DNA of 64,000 nucleotides from Epichloe hybrida (lineage: Eukaryota; Ascomycota; Sordariomycetes; Hypocreales; Clavicipitaceae), in contig JAFEKR010000005.1 of NCBI GenBank assembly GCA_019022495.1, positions 186,001 to 250,000 on the forward strand. The letters run 5' to 3'. Positions 42,345 through 54,400 of the stretch are shown piece after piece (the stretch's first letter is position 1; each line of letters begins with the position of its first letter). The notes below the pieces were generated by a model, which saw nothing but the letters and a program-made list of their open reading frames with translations, was not told the DNA's origin and did not search any database. The position numbers and the translations under genes are program-made.

Positions 42345-45300
42345 ATGTCCAGCTTTCTGCGCAGCAAGCAGTCGGGGTTACAGCATGACCTGTCAGCGAG
42401 TATCCGTCCGGAGCTGTTCACTCCTGATGATCAAGCCCGTTATGGCATAAACTCCCAAATCAGGTACGTCTTGACCCCCTCCTCCTCCCCAGGGTGTCGA
42501 GGAGGCTTCTTCCAACCTTTTTCCAAGAGACACAACTAATCGCTAGTCCTCGAATCCCACAGTTGTCTCGGTTACGATCCGGTGCAGTCGCTTCTAGCTA
42601 TCGGGACGAACGAAAGCAAATTTGGACCCGGCAAGATCTACATCTTCGGTCAGCGCCGTGTGCAAAAAGTCCTTGAACCGCCTCGCGCAACGTCCTTCAG
42701 AATCTTGCAGTTTACCGCCAACAAGTTAGTGAGCGTGGATAAGAAGAATGAACTCGGCATTTGGGATTTGGATACCGGCGCACGAATTGCCGCCCAAGTT
42801 CTCGCCGGTCAGGTCGTCTCGTTGGTGACTGATCCCATGCTGGACTGGGCATTCATTGGACTGCAGAATGGAGACGTGGTCGCCTTCGACATGGATCGGA
42901 ATAGTCTGTCTCGTGTCTTTCGACTTCCCAACTTTTGGCGAGACCGCGACCCATCAGCGCGGGCGGCTAGTTTGGTGTGCATGTCTTTGCACCCTCGTGA
43001 TATTGGCAAACTACTTCTGGGATACTCACACGGCGCCGTAATCTACTCGTTTAAGCAGAACAAAGCAGTTCAATTCTTCGAGTATACGCTGCCGGCCGGT
43101 GCCCCGGGTGGCAACAGTGCAAGTATGGACACAATGCGACGGCCGAGACTCACACATGCACTGTACCATCCCTCGGGAACGTTCATCGCCACGGCTCACG
43201 AGGATGGCAGCTTGGTTTTATGGGATATCAAGGAACAGAAAGTAATCACTGCAAGAACTTTGAAGGATCATGGGGTAGAGAAACCAGGTCCCAACACGGC
43301 CAACCCTTCATTTTCGGAACCTTTTACCAAAATCTCATGGTGTTGCAAAGAAAACTGTGACGATACGGGGATACTAGTCTCGGGTGGCGAGGAAACCGAT
43401 GCCTCACCAAAGAACCTGACATTCACCGAGTTGGGCTTGACGCCCATGTACGCAACGTCATCCTGGCAGGTGTTAGCAGACTACTTTCGGGGCAAAAGAA
43501 CAATTCCGTTATCTCTACCACCGGGCTCCCAGGCCGTTGACTTTCTTTTGATACCCCGATCGTCCCCATTCTTTGCCGGCGCCCAGGACCCAATCGCTGT
43601 TATTGTTCTCCTGTCCTCGGGAGAACTCATCACCATGAGTTTCCCGTCAGGACATCCGATAAGTCCGACCAATCAGCTGCACCCTTCAACATTTTTTGTG
43701 CATCCTTTCATCACAAAGCTCAATGTTTCCAGTTTGGAGCGCCCAAGATGGCTATGTATGATGGAGAAGCGAGATCAGGGAGAGCCGTTGCTGAAGGGGG
43801 GCGCCGAGGGGCCGAGACCCAGAAAAAGGTTCGAGGAAAGAACAATCATACAGGCGGCACATGGAGATAGCACCATTCGAATATGGGACTCGGGACATGC
43901 CGATGAAATTGAGAACGGCCTTCAGTTGCAAGTTGATGTTGCCCGTGCATTGGATCGCTACGAGGACGTCGACATCACCGCAATGAGTATGGCTAGCAGC
44001 ACAGGCGAATTCGTGGTTGGTACTCGTACTGGCGAGGCGGTCGTCTTTCGATGGGGAATCAACAGACTCCACGGGCGAGACCAGCCGCAGCAGCTGGACC
44101 CCAATCCCAAAGGGTTGACCGACATCAGCTCACGGGCAGAACCAACTCTCAAGGAAGGTCTGCAGCCATTCGTTCTGTATGAGATGATGCAAGGCCCCAT
44201 CACTGCTGTCCAAGTGTCCAACGTTGGGTTCGTGGCAGTGGGCTCGGAACTTGGATTTTTGACGTTGATAGATGTCCGCGGGCCCAGAATATTCTACCAG
44301 GCCCCCATGACAGAGTTTGCCAAGCGAGACAAGCGGTCCTCTTTCTTCAAGCGAGAGCATCACCGCGGCTCAAACGAAGAACCGCAAAAGGAATGGCCGG
44401 CAGTGATCGAGTTTAGTGTGATGACTTTGGATGAGGACAAGTACTCAAGCATTTGCTGCTTCGTGGGCACCAATTTGGGGAAAGTGATTACATTCAAATT
44501 GCTCCCGTCCGCAGACGGGGCATATTCGGCGCATTTGGCCGGCGTTGTCACTTTCGATGGACCGGTTGTCTCTCTATCTCCTATCGAAGCCAACACTGGA
44601 AAGCCGGCACTTGCCACTGGCCCAATAGTCGCATCACTTCGTGAGGGCAGGCAAGTCGACGGCGCACTGGTTGCTGGTACGTCTACTTTTTTTTTTTTGG
44701 TTCCTAATACAAATGGCTTCGCTCCAGATCATCTACTGACATGGTGGGATGCAGTAACACAATCGGAAATCCGGGTGTTTAAACCAGCCAGTTCCAAAGG
44801 CGCCTCAAGAGACTTTGACGACATCCTCTGTGACTCTGCGGCTGTTGCGGAGCTGGAACTGCAAGGGTTCGCAGTGGTTGCGCTTTTCGGTGACCGAACC
44901 GCTCGCGCGTTTTCCATTCCAGCATTGAAGGAGATAGGCAAGGCAACCCTTCCGATGATCGACTCTAGCCGAAGTACCTCGGCCGTGGTCACTCAGACCG
45001 GTGACATATTCGCATGGACCGGCCCTAGTGAGTTGGCGGTTGTTCACGTCTGGGGTACTGGAAAACCGCTCCAACAATCGCCAGATATCCTGATCAACCC
45101 CAAACTTGAATGCCCTCCTCGGCCGACAATTTCCAACTTGCAATGGATCTCAGGCACACAGCATGTGTCCCCGTTGGACCTCGATTTACTGGTTGGAGGG
45201 CCAGACAGGCCACCAAGCAAGAGGATGCTGGACGCGGATGCGGCAGAAAGAAGGGCGGCCGCGGGGGGCGCTGGAACGATTGCAGCAGCAGCAGGGAGCA

Positions 45301-45488
45301 GTCAAGAGACATGGGGCTCCTACTTGTCGCGTCAACTCAACGAGAGAACGGAGAAGTTGAATATCATGGGTGACAACATGGATAACCTACAGCAGCAGAG
45401 TCAGGGATGGGCAGACGACGTGAACAAATTCATTGGCAAGCAAAAGCGCAATCTGGTCATGGGAAGCATCAAGAGCAAGTTCTTTTGA
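42345..45488 (+). CDS. Sro7/Lgl-family exocytosis protein (tomosyn-like)
   Basis: Homologue of yeast Sro7/Sro77 and animal Lgl/tomosyn. It acts downstream of Rab Sec4 and binds the plasma-membrane SNARE Sec9 in polarised secretion. Three exons: 42345-42463, 42563-44676 and 44728-45488, 997 residues. The N-terminus MSSFLRSKQSGLQHDLS is followed by two beta-propellers of WD-like repeats (SCLGYDPVQSLLAIGT, GIWDLDTG, HALYHPSGTFIATAHEDGSLVLWD, TIRIWDSG, GEFVVGTRTGEAVVFRW). The Lgl signature region and an R-SNARE-like tail follow (SYLSRQLNERTEKLNIMGD..MDNLQQQSQGW). Intron 2 (44677-44727) is 51 nt, in frame and stop-free; the model assumes it is removed because the insert (TFFFLVPNTNGF) has no family match. 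Confidence 0.92.
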
Positions 45489-47427
45489 TGATTTACGATG
45501 AAGCGACATTACGATGATGAATACTGTGGCATTCTTGAGTGAAGCATGGAAATACAAAAAGGCAAAGAGACGCAAATTAAGGACATCGGGGATATCCCGG
45601 GGATATCCAAGAGTCCATACTTGAGTACACAAAAGTCTTCTTCTCAGGCAGAGGGGCTAGGCGAGTCAAAGATGCGACAGATATTCCCACGAAGGGCATT
45701 TCTCAAAAAATATCATCCAATACATGCACGGTTCTCTCTGTTGCTGTGAAGTCGCACCAATAGCCGCCGTCAGCTCTGCACATGATTTGTGCATGACCTC
45801 GAGTCTTTTTGCCAGCCCGTGCATGTCTTCTTGTGTTAGGGTTGACCGTTGCGTTTCGGATAGTTCTTATGCAGAAAATGGCCAAAAAATGGCAGGCAAT
45901 AATCCCTCTTTGAGAAGTTTCCTGATGTCAGAAGAACTATTCCGGTCGAACCCGGGCCCGAAACGAGACCAGCTGAAGCCAGGAGAAGCACAATTTCAAT
46001 ATTTCGCCAGGCAACGGACAAAGCTCATCTTACGTAGCGTGGCCAGCTCAGCTCGAGCGGGGCGTGTGTCTGTTTATGCGGTGGCGGTAGGAGCTGAAGG
46101 ATACGGCGTTGTGGAGGTATGTCGGCCGCGGACTTGGGGATGTTTTAACTTTGTTCTTGTTCTTTTTTTTTTTTCTCATCAGGATTGTTTCTTTTCTGAA
46201 CGTGGCTAATGGATTCTGAAACAAACACGTGGAGCGATGGATGGAAATGGTGTTGTCTACGGACTACACACGTTTATTTTACTTTTTACTAATTAGCCAA
46301 GGTACTGGACGAATCAGAGGATGCGGCGCACGTCGCAAAAGGAGGCATGAGGCGTCGCAATTTATTTTGATTCCGATTCGGACATCTGGGTTTCGCAAAC
46401 TTAGATACTCTGGCCAACAAGAGCGTCGTCGCCAGGAGACGTTTACGAAAAGTGACAACCCCCCAACATGCGGCCGCGGAGAAAGGAAAACCGTCAGTTC
46501 CTGATTGTTCAGGTGGTTTTCCGCATTTTCCGCACCCGTTAAGCTCAACCTATCAGCACCAGCTGATCTACATGTAGCGTCATCCGCACACTCAATGGCG
46601 AGCGGGCAGGGTTCAGCAGCCTTACAAGACGGACCGCCGGAGAAGAAGACGCGGGACGAGATCATCAGCCGTCGCCATCATTTCGTCTGACACGCTTTGT
46701 GGTGGGCTGTTCCGTTTGCTTTTCTCGGCGTGGAAAACTTCAGGTTTGATTGTGGCTGGCATGGGCATCGAGAGATGCACCGGCCAGGCTTGCTGATCGA
46801 CGCCGCCGTTTGCCGTGCGCCGCGGACAGTATCTTGGCAAACCTGTCGCGAGGAGAAGGACGCAAGCCACCCGCGGTGATTGTGACAGGGACTGCATTTT
46901 GGCGCGTAGCAGCATGGCGTGGCTTTTCCGCTCTGGCTCGAACAAAACCGTCTTCCATGCAGTCAACTGCAGGTAGGCTGTGAGTCGGCGAAAGGGGCGA
47001 GAAGATTGAAGAGCTGAAAATAAAAGATCAAAAACGGCCCCGCTCTGATCCCCGTCCCGTCAAGCCGTTCATTTTCACTAATTCATATGGGGTAGTCAGG
47101 CACAGAGAAGTGCCACGATTCGCAGGGGTGTGTGTGTGTGTGTGCCGTGCGTGCATGTTTTCTTTTTTTCTTTTTTTCCCTTCTTTTTTTTAGGTCTGGC
47201 ATTGGGCTTTTCGGCTCAGGCAGCCATCCCTCTGTGCCTGGCTAGGACACTCTTTTTCTCTGGGGAATATGGAGTAGATGATATGGTCATAAAGTTGACC
47301 ATGTCCATGTCCGTCCGTCTAACCTTGTCAAAGCAGCACTACTAGCTGGTCATTCGTTGTTTGTCCATCACACGTCTCTCCATTTCTTTTCGTCTGGCCA
47401 GCCCTAGCAAGGTCGCTTCGCCCAGCA
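45489..47427. other. Intergenic, 1.9 kb, no gene recognised
   Basis: Separates the conserved gene run from the protease gene. Contains a TACATGTA palindrome at 46569, a (GT)n run near 47129-47142 and T runs at 46163-46175 and 47160-47191. Open frames up to 161 codons (45724-46209) show no domain. Confidence 0.5.
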
Positions 47428-48318
47428 ATGTGGTTCGCTTCGTCGACGCTTCTTCTCTCGGCCGTCGTGCCGCTGGTGGCCGCCGAAGCCGTCTTCTACG
47501 ATGGGATTCCCACCGTGGGAGTCCTGTACGACAAGGACATCAAGCAGCACTACTGCACGGCGAGCATCGTCGACAGCAAAAAGGGCAACATGATCATCAC
47601 GGCGGCGCACTGCCTCAGCACCGACGGCAAGGAAATCAATTTCGCGCCGGGCTACAACAACGGCAAGACGCCCTACGGAACGTACCCGGTGCTGGCGACG
47701 TACGTCAACCCCAGGTGGAACAGACACTATGACGAGAAGGTCGACTTTGCCTTTATGACGCTCGGCAAGGGCAAGTTCGAGGGCAAGATGGTGCACGCGC
47801 AGGAGGCGGCGGGCGGCGGCAACAAGCTCGTCACCAACGCGGGCTACGAGCAGAAGGTCGAGGTCGTCGGCTACGCCTATGGTGAGCAGCGCGCCCGCCA
47901 CTGCTCGTCAGACACGTACAAGGCCAAGGTCGGCCAGATGGGCATCGAGTGCGGCCCTCTGCAGAGCGGCACCAGCGGCGCGCCCTGGATCGCCGACTAC
48001 GACGCCAAGACGAGGCGGGGGAGCGTCATTGGCGACGTCGGCGGCTGGCACACGGGCGGCTGCGACGACTACGAGACGTTTTCCTGCAAGTTCTCCAAGG
48101 CCACACAGGACCTGTACGATCGCGCGGCCGGGGGCGGAGACGACGACGGCGACGACGTGCGCGGCGGTGCTCCCGAGAACTGCAGCGGGACGACGGGCAA
48201 CGAGCTGGGCAAGACGGGCAAGACGGGCAAGACGGGCAAGACGCGGCTGGGGTTCCCCAAGGTTCCTGGGTTGCCCAAGGTCATCAAGGAGCCGCCGAAG
48301 GTGATTTCGAGTAAATAG
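47428..48318 (+). CDS. Secreted S1-like serine protease with GKT-repeat tail
   Basis: Intronless, 296 residues. A signal peptide spans about residues 1-19 (MWFASSTLLLSAVVPLVAA). The chymotrypsin-fold triad is readable: H61 in ITAAHC, D106 in EKVDFAFM, S183 in SGTSGAPW. The GTSGAPW serine loop is closer to the V8/glutamyl-endopeptidase branch of the S1 fold than to GDSGGP trypsins, so glutamyl specificity is possible but not shown. The C-terminal 65 residues are disordered: GGGDDDGDDVRGG, then four tandem GKT repeats, then proline/lysine-rich sequence. The protein is secreted, presumably for nutrient acquisition or host interaction. It is the first gene of the accessory stretch, followed by repeat-rich DNA. 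Confidence 0.85.
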   Translation: MWFASSTLLLSAVVPLVAAEAVFYDGIPTVGVLYDKDIKQHYCTASIVDSKKGNMIITAAHCLSTDGKEINFAPGYNNGKTPYGTYPVLATYVNPRWNRHYDEKVDFAFMTLGKGKFEGKMVHAQEAAGGGNKLVTNAGYEQKVEVVGYAYGEQRARHCSSDTYKAKVGQMGIECGPLQSGTSGAPWIADYDAKTRRGSVIGDVGGWHTGGCDDYETFSCKFSKATQDLYDRAAGGGDDDGDDVRGGAPENCSGTTGNELGKTGKTGKTGKTRLGFPKVPGLPKVIKEPPKVISSK

Positions 48319-48960
48319 ACTGACTGACTGCATTGCGTCGATTTTTTTTGTTTTTTTTCATGTGAATAGATTGGGATTGTGGCAGCATATGTAAATTCTG
48401 CCTTTCGCCCGGTCTCAGGTACAAGTACATACCCAAACTATTAAACACGCAGCAGCAACTAGGCCTATAACAAAAGACTATTCTCTACACACGTTTTCAC
48501 AAAACGTATGCACTCCTACAGCGTGAAGACGGGACCTCGACAGCAGCAAGTTTCACGCAAAGACACTTTAGTCCTCACACTGCTCAAGATGGCTGAGTAC
48601 CATTGCCCGTTCTGCTCCCAGAAGAGTGACGGCATGACGGCGTGCTCGGAGTCTGGTGAGTTTGCCTTGCCATGGCTGCAAGGGACAAGAGCATCTGCAG
48701 CCCCAGGGTAGTCTGAACGAGGCTATGAACGAGGTCCCGCATCATGAAAATTGTCTGATCTCTCTGATCTATGAAACGAAGCGTCCTCTTGGTTTACCAC
48801 TCGCAATTCATGGTGGAGACCTACCTGCCAGTCGAGGCCTCCAAGATAGCCTAGCAGGGTATTATGGGACACATTCCAATATCATTATGTAGGACGTGGC
48901 CTGCCGTGCCGAGGATGCGGCCTGCACGTGACCTAGAGCCCCTACTAGACGATAGCTCTG
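48319..48960. other. Downstream region with possible small zinc-ribbon ORF
   Basis: Normal-GC sequence between the protease and the next AT-rich block. An ATG at 48589 opens a short frame MAEYHCPFCSQKSDGMTACSESG.. that stops at 48711. It carries a CPFC pair and is followed by a GTGAGT donor-like site (48657). No convincing second exon could be joined. It may be a small gene, a gene end cut off by the repeat block, or chance. Confidence 0.3.
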
Positions 48961-49098
48961 ACCTCTAGCTAGTTGAATCAAACAACAACCTTACAATTAC
49001 TTAAGACGCGCATATCGCCTTAGTCCTAGTCCGGAAGGACAATCCCTATACCTAAATTTAGTGCGGCTCGCGTCTATTAATTTTCGCTGTGAATTAAG

Positions 49099-49205
49099 AT
49101 GCCTACTTATACGATATTTAAAGGTATTAATACTATTAAAAAATGTCAGAACTCTGAAGGTGTGCAAGGTAAGCCATTAGACCAAAAGATCCACCAATGC
49201 TAGCT
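49099..49205 (+). repeat. Coding-like repeat fragment, partner of window start
   Basis: The plus strand reads 34 codons from ATG: MPTYTIFKGINTIKKCQN, then SEGVQGKPLDQKIHQC, then stop. The second half matches the minus-strand peptide at 1-85. The spacing of D-x-E-G-(x)n-DQ loosely recalls the ubiquitin fold, but this is only a resemblance. Confidence 0.45.
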
Positions 49206-49232
49206 CTCGCTTGCATTGCACCTTACAATTGA

Positions 49233-49507
49233 TTATCTCTTTGATGCCCATAAGGCTACACTTGCGTACTGACAAGGGTTGTTAGCTAATAAAAAAATCG
49301 CTATTTGCGGTACTTTTTAGCCTATACTAATTTATATAGTAATATAAGTATAAGAAACTATCTAAGTTACAGAGAGTAACATCGCCTATCCGATAGCTAC
49401 ATCGCATTAGCTATGTCACTAAAAGGTCACATCAGGTCACCCCCTTTTGCCGGCTTAGAAAAATAGGTCGGTACGCAAGTGTAGCCTTATGGGCATCAAA
49501 GAGATAA
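49233..49507. mobile_element. MITE with 37-bp perfect terminal inverted repeats
   Basis: Positions 49233-49269 and 49471-49507 are perfect reverse complements (37 bp), beginning TTATCTCTTTGATGCC and ending GGCTACACTTGCGTAC. The inverted similarity runs about four bases further inward with one transition. The 275-bp unit has no coding capacity. If the outer TA is read as target duplication, TA at 49234-49235 and 49505-49506 flanks a TCTCTTTGATG.. terminus, as for Tc1/mariner-derived MITEs. Confidence 0.8.
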
Positions 49508-50169
49508 GGCCCGCGCGCACCTGCGCGCACCTGACAAGAAAGCTACTACTAAAGCTATTATTACGTTGTGTTACGAGGCCTTGTGATAATAAGAAGGAAA
49601 GAAATACTATAGAGGTTATAAGTTGTAGTGAGCTGCCTGCATTTACTACTAAAAAGAGCTGGTATATTTAGCGGGGGATGGAGGATTGCGTGGAAAGGGC
49701 CCTCTTCCGTTTTGGGGCGATACATATGCGCATTCAATAAAGGAGATAAAGGAGATATGTATGCGCGTTTTTAGTGGCCCATCTCGGAGATGGACATGTA
49801 CATAATTTGCGGACCCCACGGACCCATAAGGTGGACAACAGTTAAGGAGATCTGAGTTATTAGCAAGCAGCTCGGAATAAAAGTGAGTGAAAAGGAGACC
49901 AAATAAGTCGAGCCCGGAAACGCTGCACTCTGTGTACTCGGTATCTTAATTGATTGATTGATTCTGCCCCGAAGACTCCGTAGTGGAGACGGCTTACTCC
50001 GCGGACAACGAAACGCGCATCCGTTCCCCCCCTATGTAGTTTGTCTTGTCCGCTTACTCCTGCGACTTGCCGCCGCTTCCGGCACACAACAGAGAGGTAC
50101 TAACCAGATCCGAGTCGTGCATGCAACTTACTATAATTATCTCCTTAGGCACGGTCTAACTTGAGGATC

Positions 50170-50360
50170 GGCGGGTACCCCAAAGGCCCCACTGCCACAA
50201 GGTTAGTGACTTTATAAACATGCGAAAGTATAGTGTAGTATTTTGTATAGGGAAAATCAGGAGTATATCTATTACCAGCCTATTTATATATAAGCGGATG
50301 TACCTGCATTTCACTTCTATCCAATTGGATACAGACCTTGATTGATGTGACTCCACAAGG
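50170..50360 (+). repeat. Dispersed repeat, copy 1
   Basis: Shares an ordered run of blocks with 60640-60795 on the same strand: GTGTAGT, AGGGAAAATCA or AGGAAAATCA, AGCCTATTT, AATTGGATACAGACC and GTGACTCCACAAG. By eye, identity is roughly 70 per cent over about 160 bp. The element type is unknown; its length would suit a solo LTR or MITE remnant. Confidence 0.6.
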
Positions 50361-50450
50361 TGGACCGTGTCTACATATGTATGTATGTACGGATTACATG
50401 TAAGGAGATAAGAATATGTACGGTGCCTGCCCCATACAGGGTTCTTATCC

Positions 50451-51408
50451 GGGAGCGAAAAGTCCGGCGGTAATTGCGGTCATTTCGGAGGTCGGAAGCC
50501 TGCGAGTGGCCGATGGACAAATTACTACGGCTGTTAGCTAGACCGGTCGACGGCTTGTTGTAGATGGTAAGACGAGGCGGACTTGCGGTGGACTCGGGAG
50601 CTCGGGAGCTCGGGAGGCGATGACGCGACTCACGACCAACACGAAGCGCGCATCAGGGGGAGCCCGGTGGGATTCTGTAATCGCCGCTCCGAGGCGCACG
50701 TTTCATGCGAGGTGCCAAGCCTGATTCTGTTGTCCCTGCTGTCTGTTGCCGGCTGTGCAAAGAAGGAAAGAGCACCCACGTAACAGGTGGAGAAGGGGCG
50801 AGTCGCACAGCTGAGCTGCGGAGCTGAGCTGAGCTGCCGCCGGCAGCAAATGACATGGCCTCGTTCACACATTGGTGTTTCTGCGACGCTTCGTGCTTCG
50901 TGGAGCAGACCAGACCAGGGCAACGCAACAGGGCAACATCGGCCTTTTGAGATGAAGCGAGGCCCCGGCGCTCGGAGTCAGGGACACACGTCAACTCGAC
51001 AACTCGACAGACCCTGAGATACCACATGCCGAACGCGCTAGAAGCCGCCACGCCAAGTAGCGACCGACCCGGCCTGGTGTACTCCGTAGTGGTGCCCAAT
51101 ATGATTCCGGAACGTTCGCTTGATCCCATGTGTGGAAGTTATCCGTGGGAGCCACAACCGCCGCCAGGGCCGCCGGATGACGCAAAATCTGAGGGGCCAT
51201 TGGCAACCAATATTAAGCAAGTCATGTCTCTCTCGTGTTAGCTTCGATGAATTCCTCTGTAGACCTCATCTCTTGTCCCTACTGTACTTGTACTGACTAA
51301 CACGATCGACAACCGAATCTCCCAAAGATACACTTAATAAGAACAGTAAGGTCCCGAGTTCAGCTCCATCGTGCCTACACAGGGACAGACAAGACGCCCA
51401 TCGCCATC
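50451..51408. other. Upstream region of the ABC transporter
   Basis: Normal-GC promoter region. Three CTCGGGAG units (50593-50616) and GAGCTGAGCT repeats (50808-50835) are present. Open frames up to 158 codons on the minus strand (50653-51129) show no domain. Confidence 0.45.
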
Positions 51409-54400
51409 ATGGCTCCCGAGCGTCATGACGGGGCAGCTCCCGAGTCACTCGTCCAGGAGCAAACAAATACCGACGCTCAAGGAGACGTCCACCAACACAG
51501 CAGAAACTCTGTCGAAGTCCCTACTCCATCCACTATTGGACCGAAATCGGATGATGATCTTGACTCAATCGATCGATCAGAGCTTGTCCGAATCGCTACA
51601 GCTCTCTCCCGTCGGCAATCCAGTTTAGCGTCCCGTCCCTCGCACAGCCAGGACTCGGCAACATTTGATGAGAATGATCCTGCCTTAAATCCCGAGCACA
51701 GAGACTTCGACCTCGAAAAATGGCTGCGTCGGTTCATGGAACAACTGAGCGTAGAAGGCCTCAAGGAGAAAGCCCTGGGCGTCTCTTACCGGCATCTCGA
51801 CGTTTTTGGCTCTGGTAGTGCCTTGAAACTTCAAGACACTGTCGGGTCTATCGTGACGGCTCCACTGAAGCTTGGCGAGTTCTTCAGCTTCAACAAGAAG
51901 CAGACCAAACAGATTCTTCATGGCTTCGATGGATTTCTAAACCCTGGCGAGCTTCTCATTGTTCTTGGCCGCCCCGGCTCGGGATGCAGCACGCTTCTCA
52001 AGACTATTTGTGGAGAGCTGGAAGGCCTGAAGCTCGGTGAACATACCAAAATTCATTACAATGGCATCCCACAAACAAGGATGATGAAAGAGTTCAAGGG
52101 AGAGATGGCCTATAATCAGGAGGTGAGAGAAAATGAATATTCGAGTCCTAACCTTGGATGGCCTGCTGATCGTCATATTAGGTTGACAAGCATTTCCCCC
52201 ATCTCACCGTTGGCCAGACTCTCGAATTTGCTGTGTCGGTCCGTACGCCTCGGAACCGTATCCAGAATATGACTCGTGCGGAGTACTGCCGATATATCGC
52301 CAAGGTTGTCATGGCCGTCTTTGGTTTGAGTCATACCTACAATACCAAGGTCGGAAATGACTTCGTCAGGGGTGTCTCCGGTGGTGAGCGTAAGCGTGTT
52401 AGCATTGCCGAGATGGTCGTGGCAGGCTCTCCGCTAGCTGCTTGGGATAACAGGTTCGTGAACAATCGTCTTTTCCAGCTTCATCATGTCGTTTTCGTCT
52501 TACTCACCCATCATGTAAAGCACTCGCGGTCTTGACTCCGCAACTGCACTCAAGTTCGTCCAGTCGCTACGTTTGGCGTGCGATCTAGGCCACCAAGCCA
52601 ACGCGGTTGCCATTTACCAAGCAAGTCAGCACATCTACGACTTGTTTGATAAAGCAACTGTATTGTACGAAGGTCGCCAGATCTACTTTGGCCCCGCTGA
52701 CCAGGCCAAACGCTATTTCGAGAAGCAAGGCTGGTTCTGTCCTGCTCGTCAAACGACTGGGGATTTCCTCACCTCAGTCACAAACCCTCAGGAGCGAGTT
52801 GCTAGGGAAGGCTTTGAGAATAAAGTCCCTCGTACACCCGAGGACTTCGAACGGCTGTGGCGGCAATCCCCCGAGTATCAGGCTCTGCTCAACGACATGG
52901 ATGCACACGATGAGAAGTTTGCTGGTAATTGCCAGGAAGAGAGTCTCGCCAAATTCAGAGAACAGAAGAACATCCGACAGGCGGATCATGTCCGTCCCAA
53001 GTCCCCATTCATTGTCAGCTTCTGGATGCAAGTCAAACTTTGCACCAAACGCGCGTATCAAAGGATCTGGAACGATATTACGGCTACTGCAACGCAGGCC
53101 ATCTCCAACGTTGTCATGGCTCTCATCATTGGTTCGATCTTCTTTGGAGCCCCTGAAGCTACCGTCAGCTTTTTTGGTCGTGGCTCCGTTCTCTTCATGG
53201 CTATTCTCATGAACGCTTTGACGTCCATTTCTGAGATCACCGGCTTGTACGATCAGCGTCCTATGGTTGAGAAGCACGCCTCCTACGCTTTCTATCATCC
53301 TTCTGCGGAAGCAGCAGCTGGGATAGTGGCCGACATCCCCGTCAAATTTGTGACTGCCATCGCATACAATGTTGTGCTGTATTTCTTGTCTGAGCTGAGA
53401 CGAGACGCTGGTCCATTCTTCCTGTATTTCCTCGTCACCTATATCACTACATTTGTCATGTCTGCAGTCTTCCGAACAATGGCTGCTGCCACAAAAACAG
53501 TCTCGCAAGCTATGACTTTGTCAGGTGTTTTGGTTCTCGGCTTGGTCAACTACACCGGGTTCGCCATTACGCCTCCGGAAATGCATGATTGGTTCAGCTG
53601 GATTCGGTGGATCAATCCCGTGTTTTACGCCTTCGAGATTCTGGTAGCAAACGAGTTCCACAATCGAGACTTCACCTGCTCTAGTATCGTACCTCCCTAT
53701 TCGCCAAACATTGGCGACTCTTGGGTGTGTGACAGCCCTGGCGCAATTCCTGGTCAGTACACTGTGAGCGGTGATGCTTATATCTATGCCGGCTACGAAT
53801 ACTCCTACTCGCATGTGTGGAGAAATTTCGGCATTCTGTTGGGATTCCTGTTCTTCTTCATGGCCACCTACTTGGTCACCGTCGAATTGAACTCGGCCAC
53901 AGCCAGCACTGCCGAAGCTCTCGTTTTCCGTCGGGGGCACGTTCCCTCCCATCTGCTAAAGGGCGAAACTCACGCAGTTCAGAACGATGAGGCACCAGGC
54001 ACGCCCGATGAGAAGGCTGCCCATGGCGACAATGGCACCGAAGTAAAGGCATTTGCGCTGCACAAGGATATTTTTACCTGGCGTGATGTGGTTTATGACA
54101 TTGAGATCAAGGGTGAGCCACGCCGACTGTTGGATCACGTATCCGGCTGGGTCAAACCCGGCACGTTGACTGCTCTCATGGGAGTATCTGGCGCTGGCAA
54201 GACAACACTTCTAGATGCACTCGCCCAGAGAACCACCATGGGTGTCATTACCGGAGACATGCTTGTGAATGGAAAGCCTCTCGATCCCAGCTTTCAACGC
54301 AACACGGGTTACGTGCAGCAACAGGACTTGCACTTGGAAACTGCTACTGTGCGCGAGAGTCTCCAGTTCAGCGCCATGCTTCGTCAGCCCAAGTCTGTCA

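Larger units (their letters stand above)
48961..50450. repeat. AT-rich repeat block with MITE
   Basis: Mixed AT-rich sequence with no gene. It holds the partner of the window-edge peptide repeat (49099-49205), a 275-bp inverted-end element (49233-49507), AAGGAGATA-type short repeats near 49738-49760, and a diverged repeat (50170-50360) also found at about 60.64-60.80 kb. Confidence 0.7.

Noticed and set aside
48589..48892. Two-exon gene joining the CPFC peptide to the frame at 48656-48892
   Set aside because: The only frame-keeping junction would need an intron of about 35 nt, too short for this organism; other acceptors give stops.
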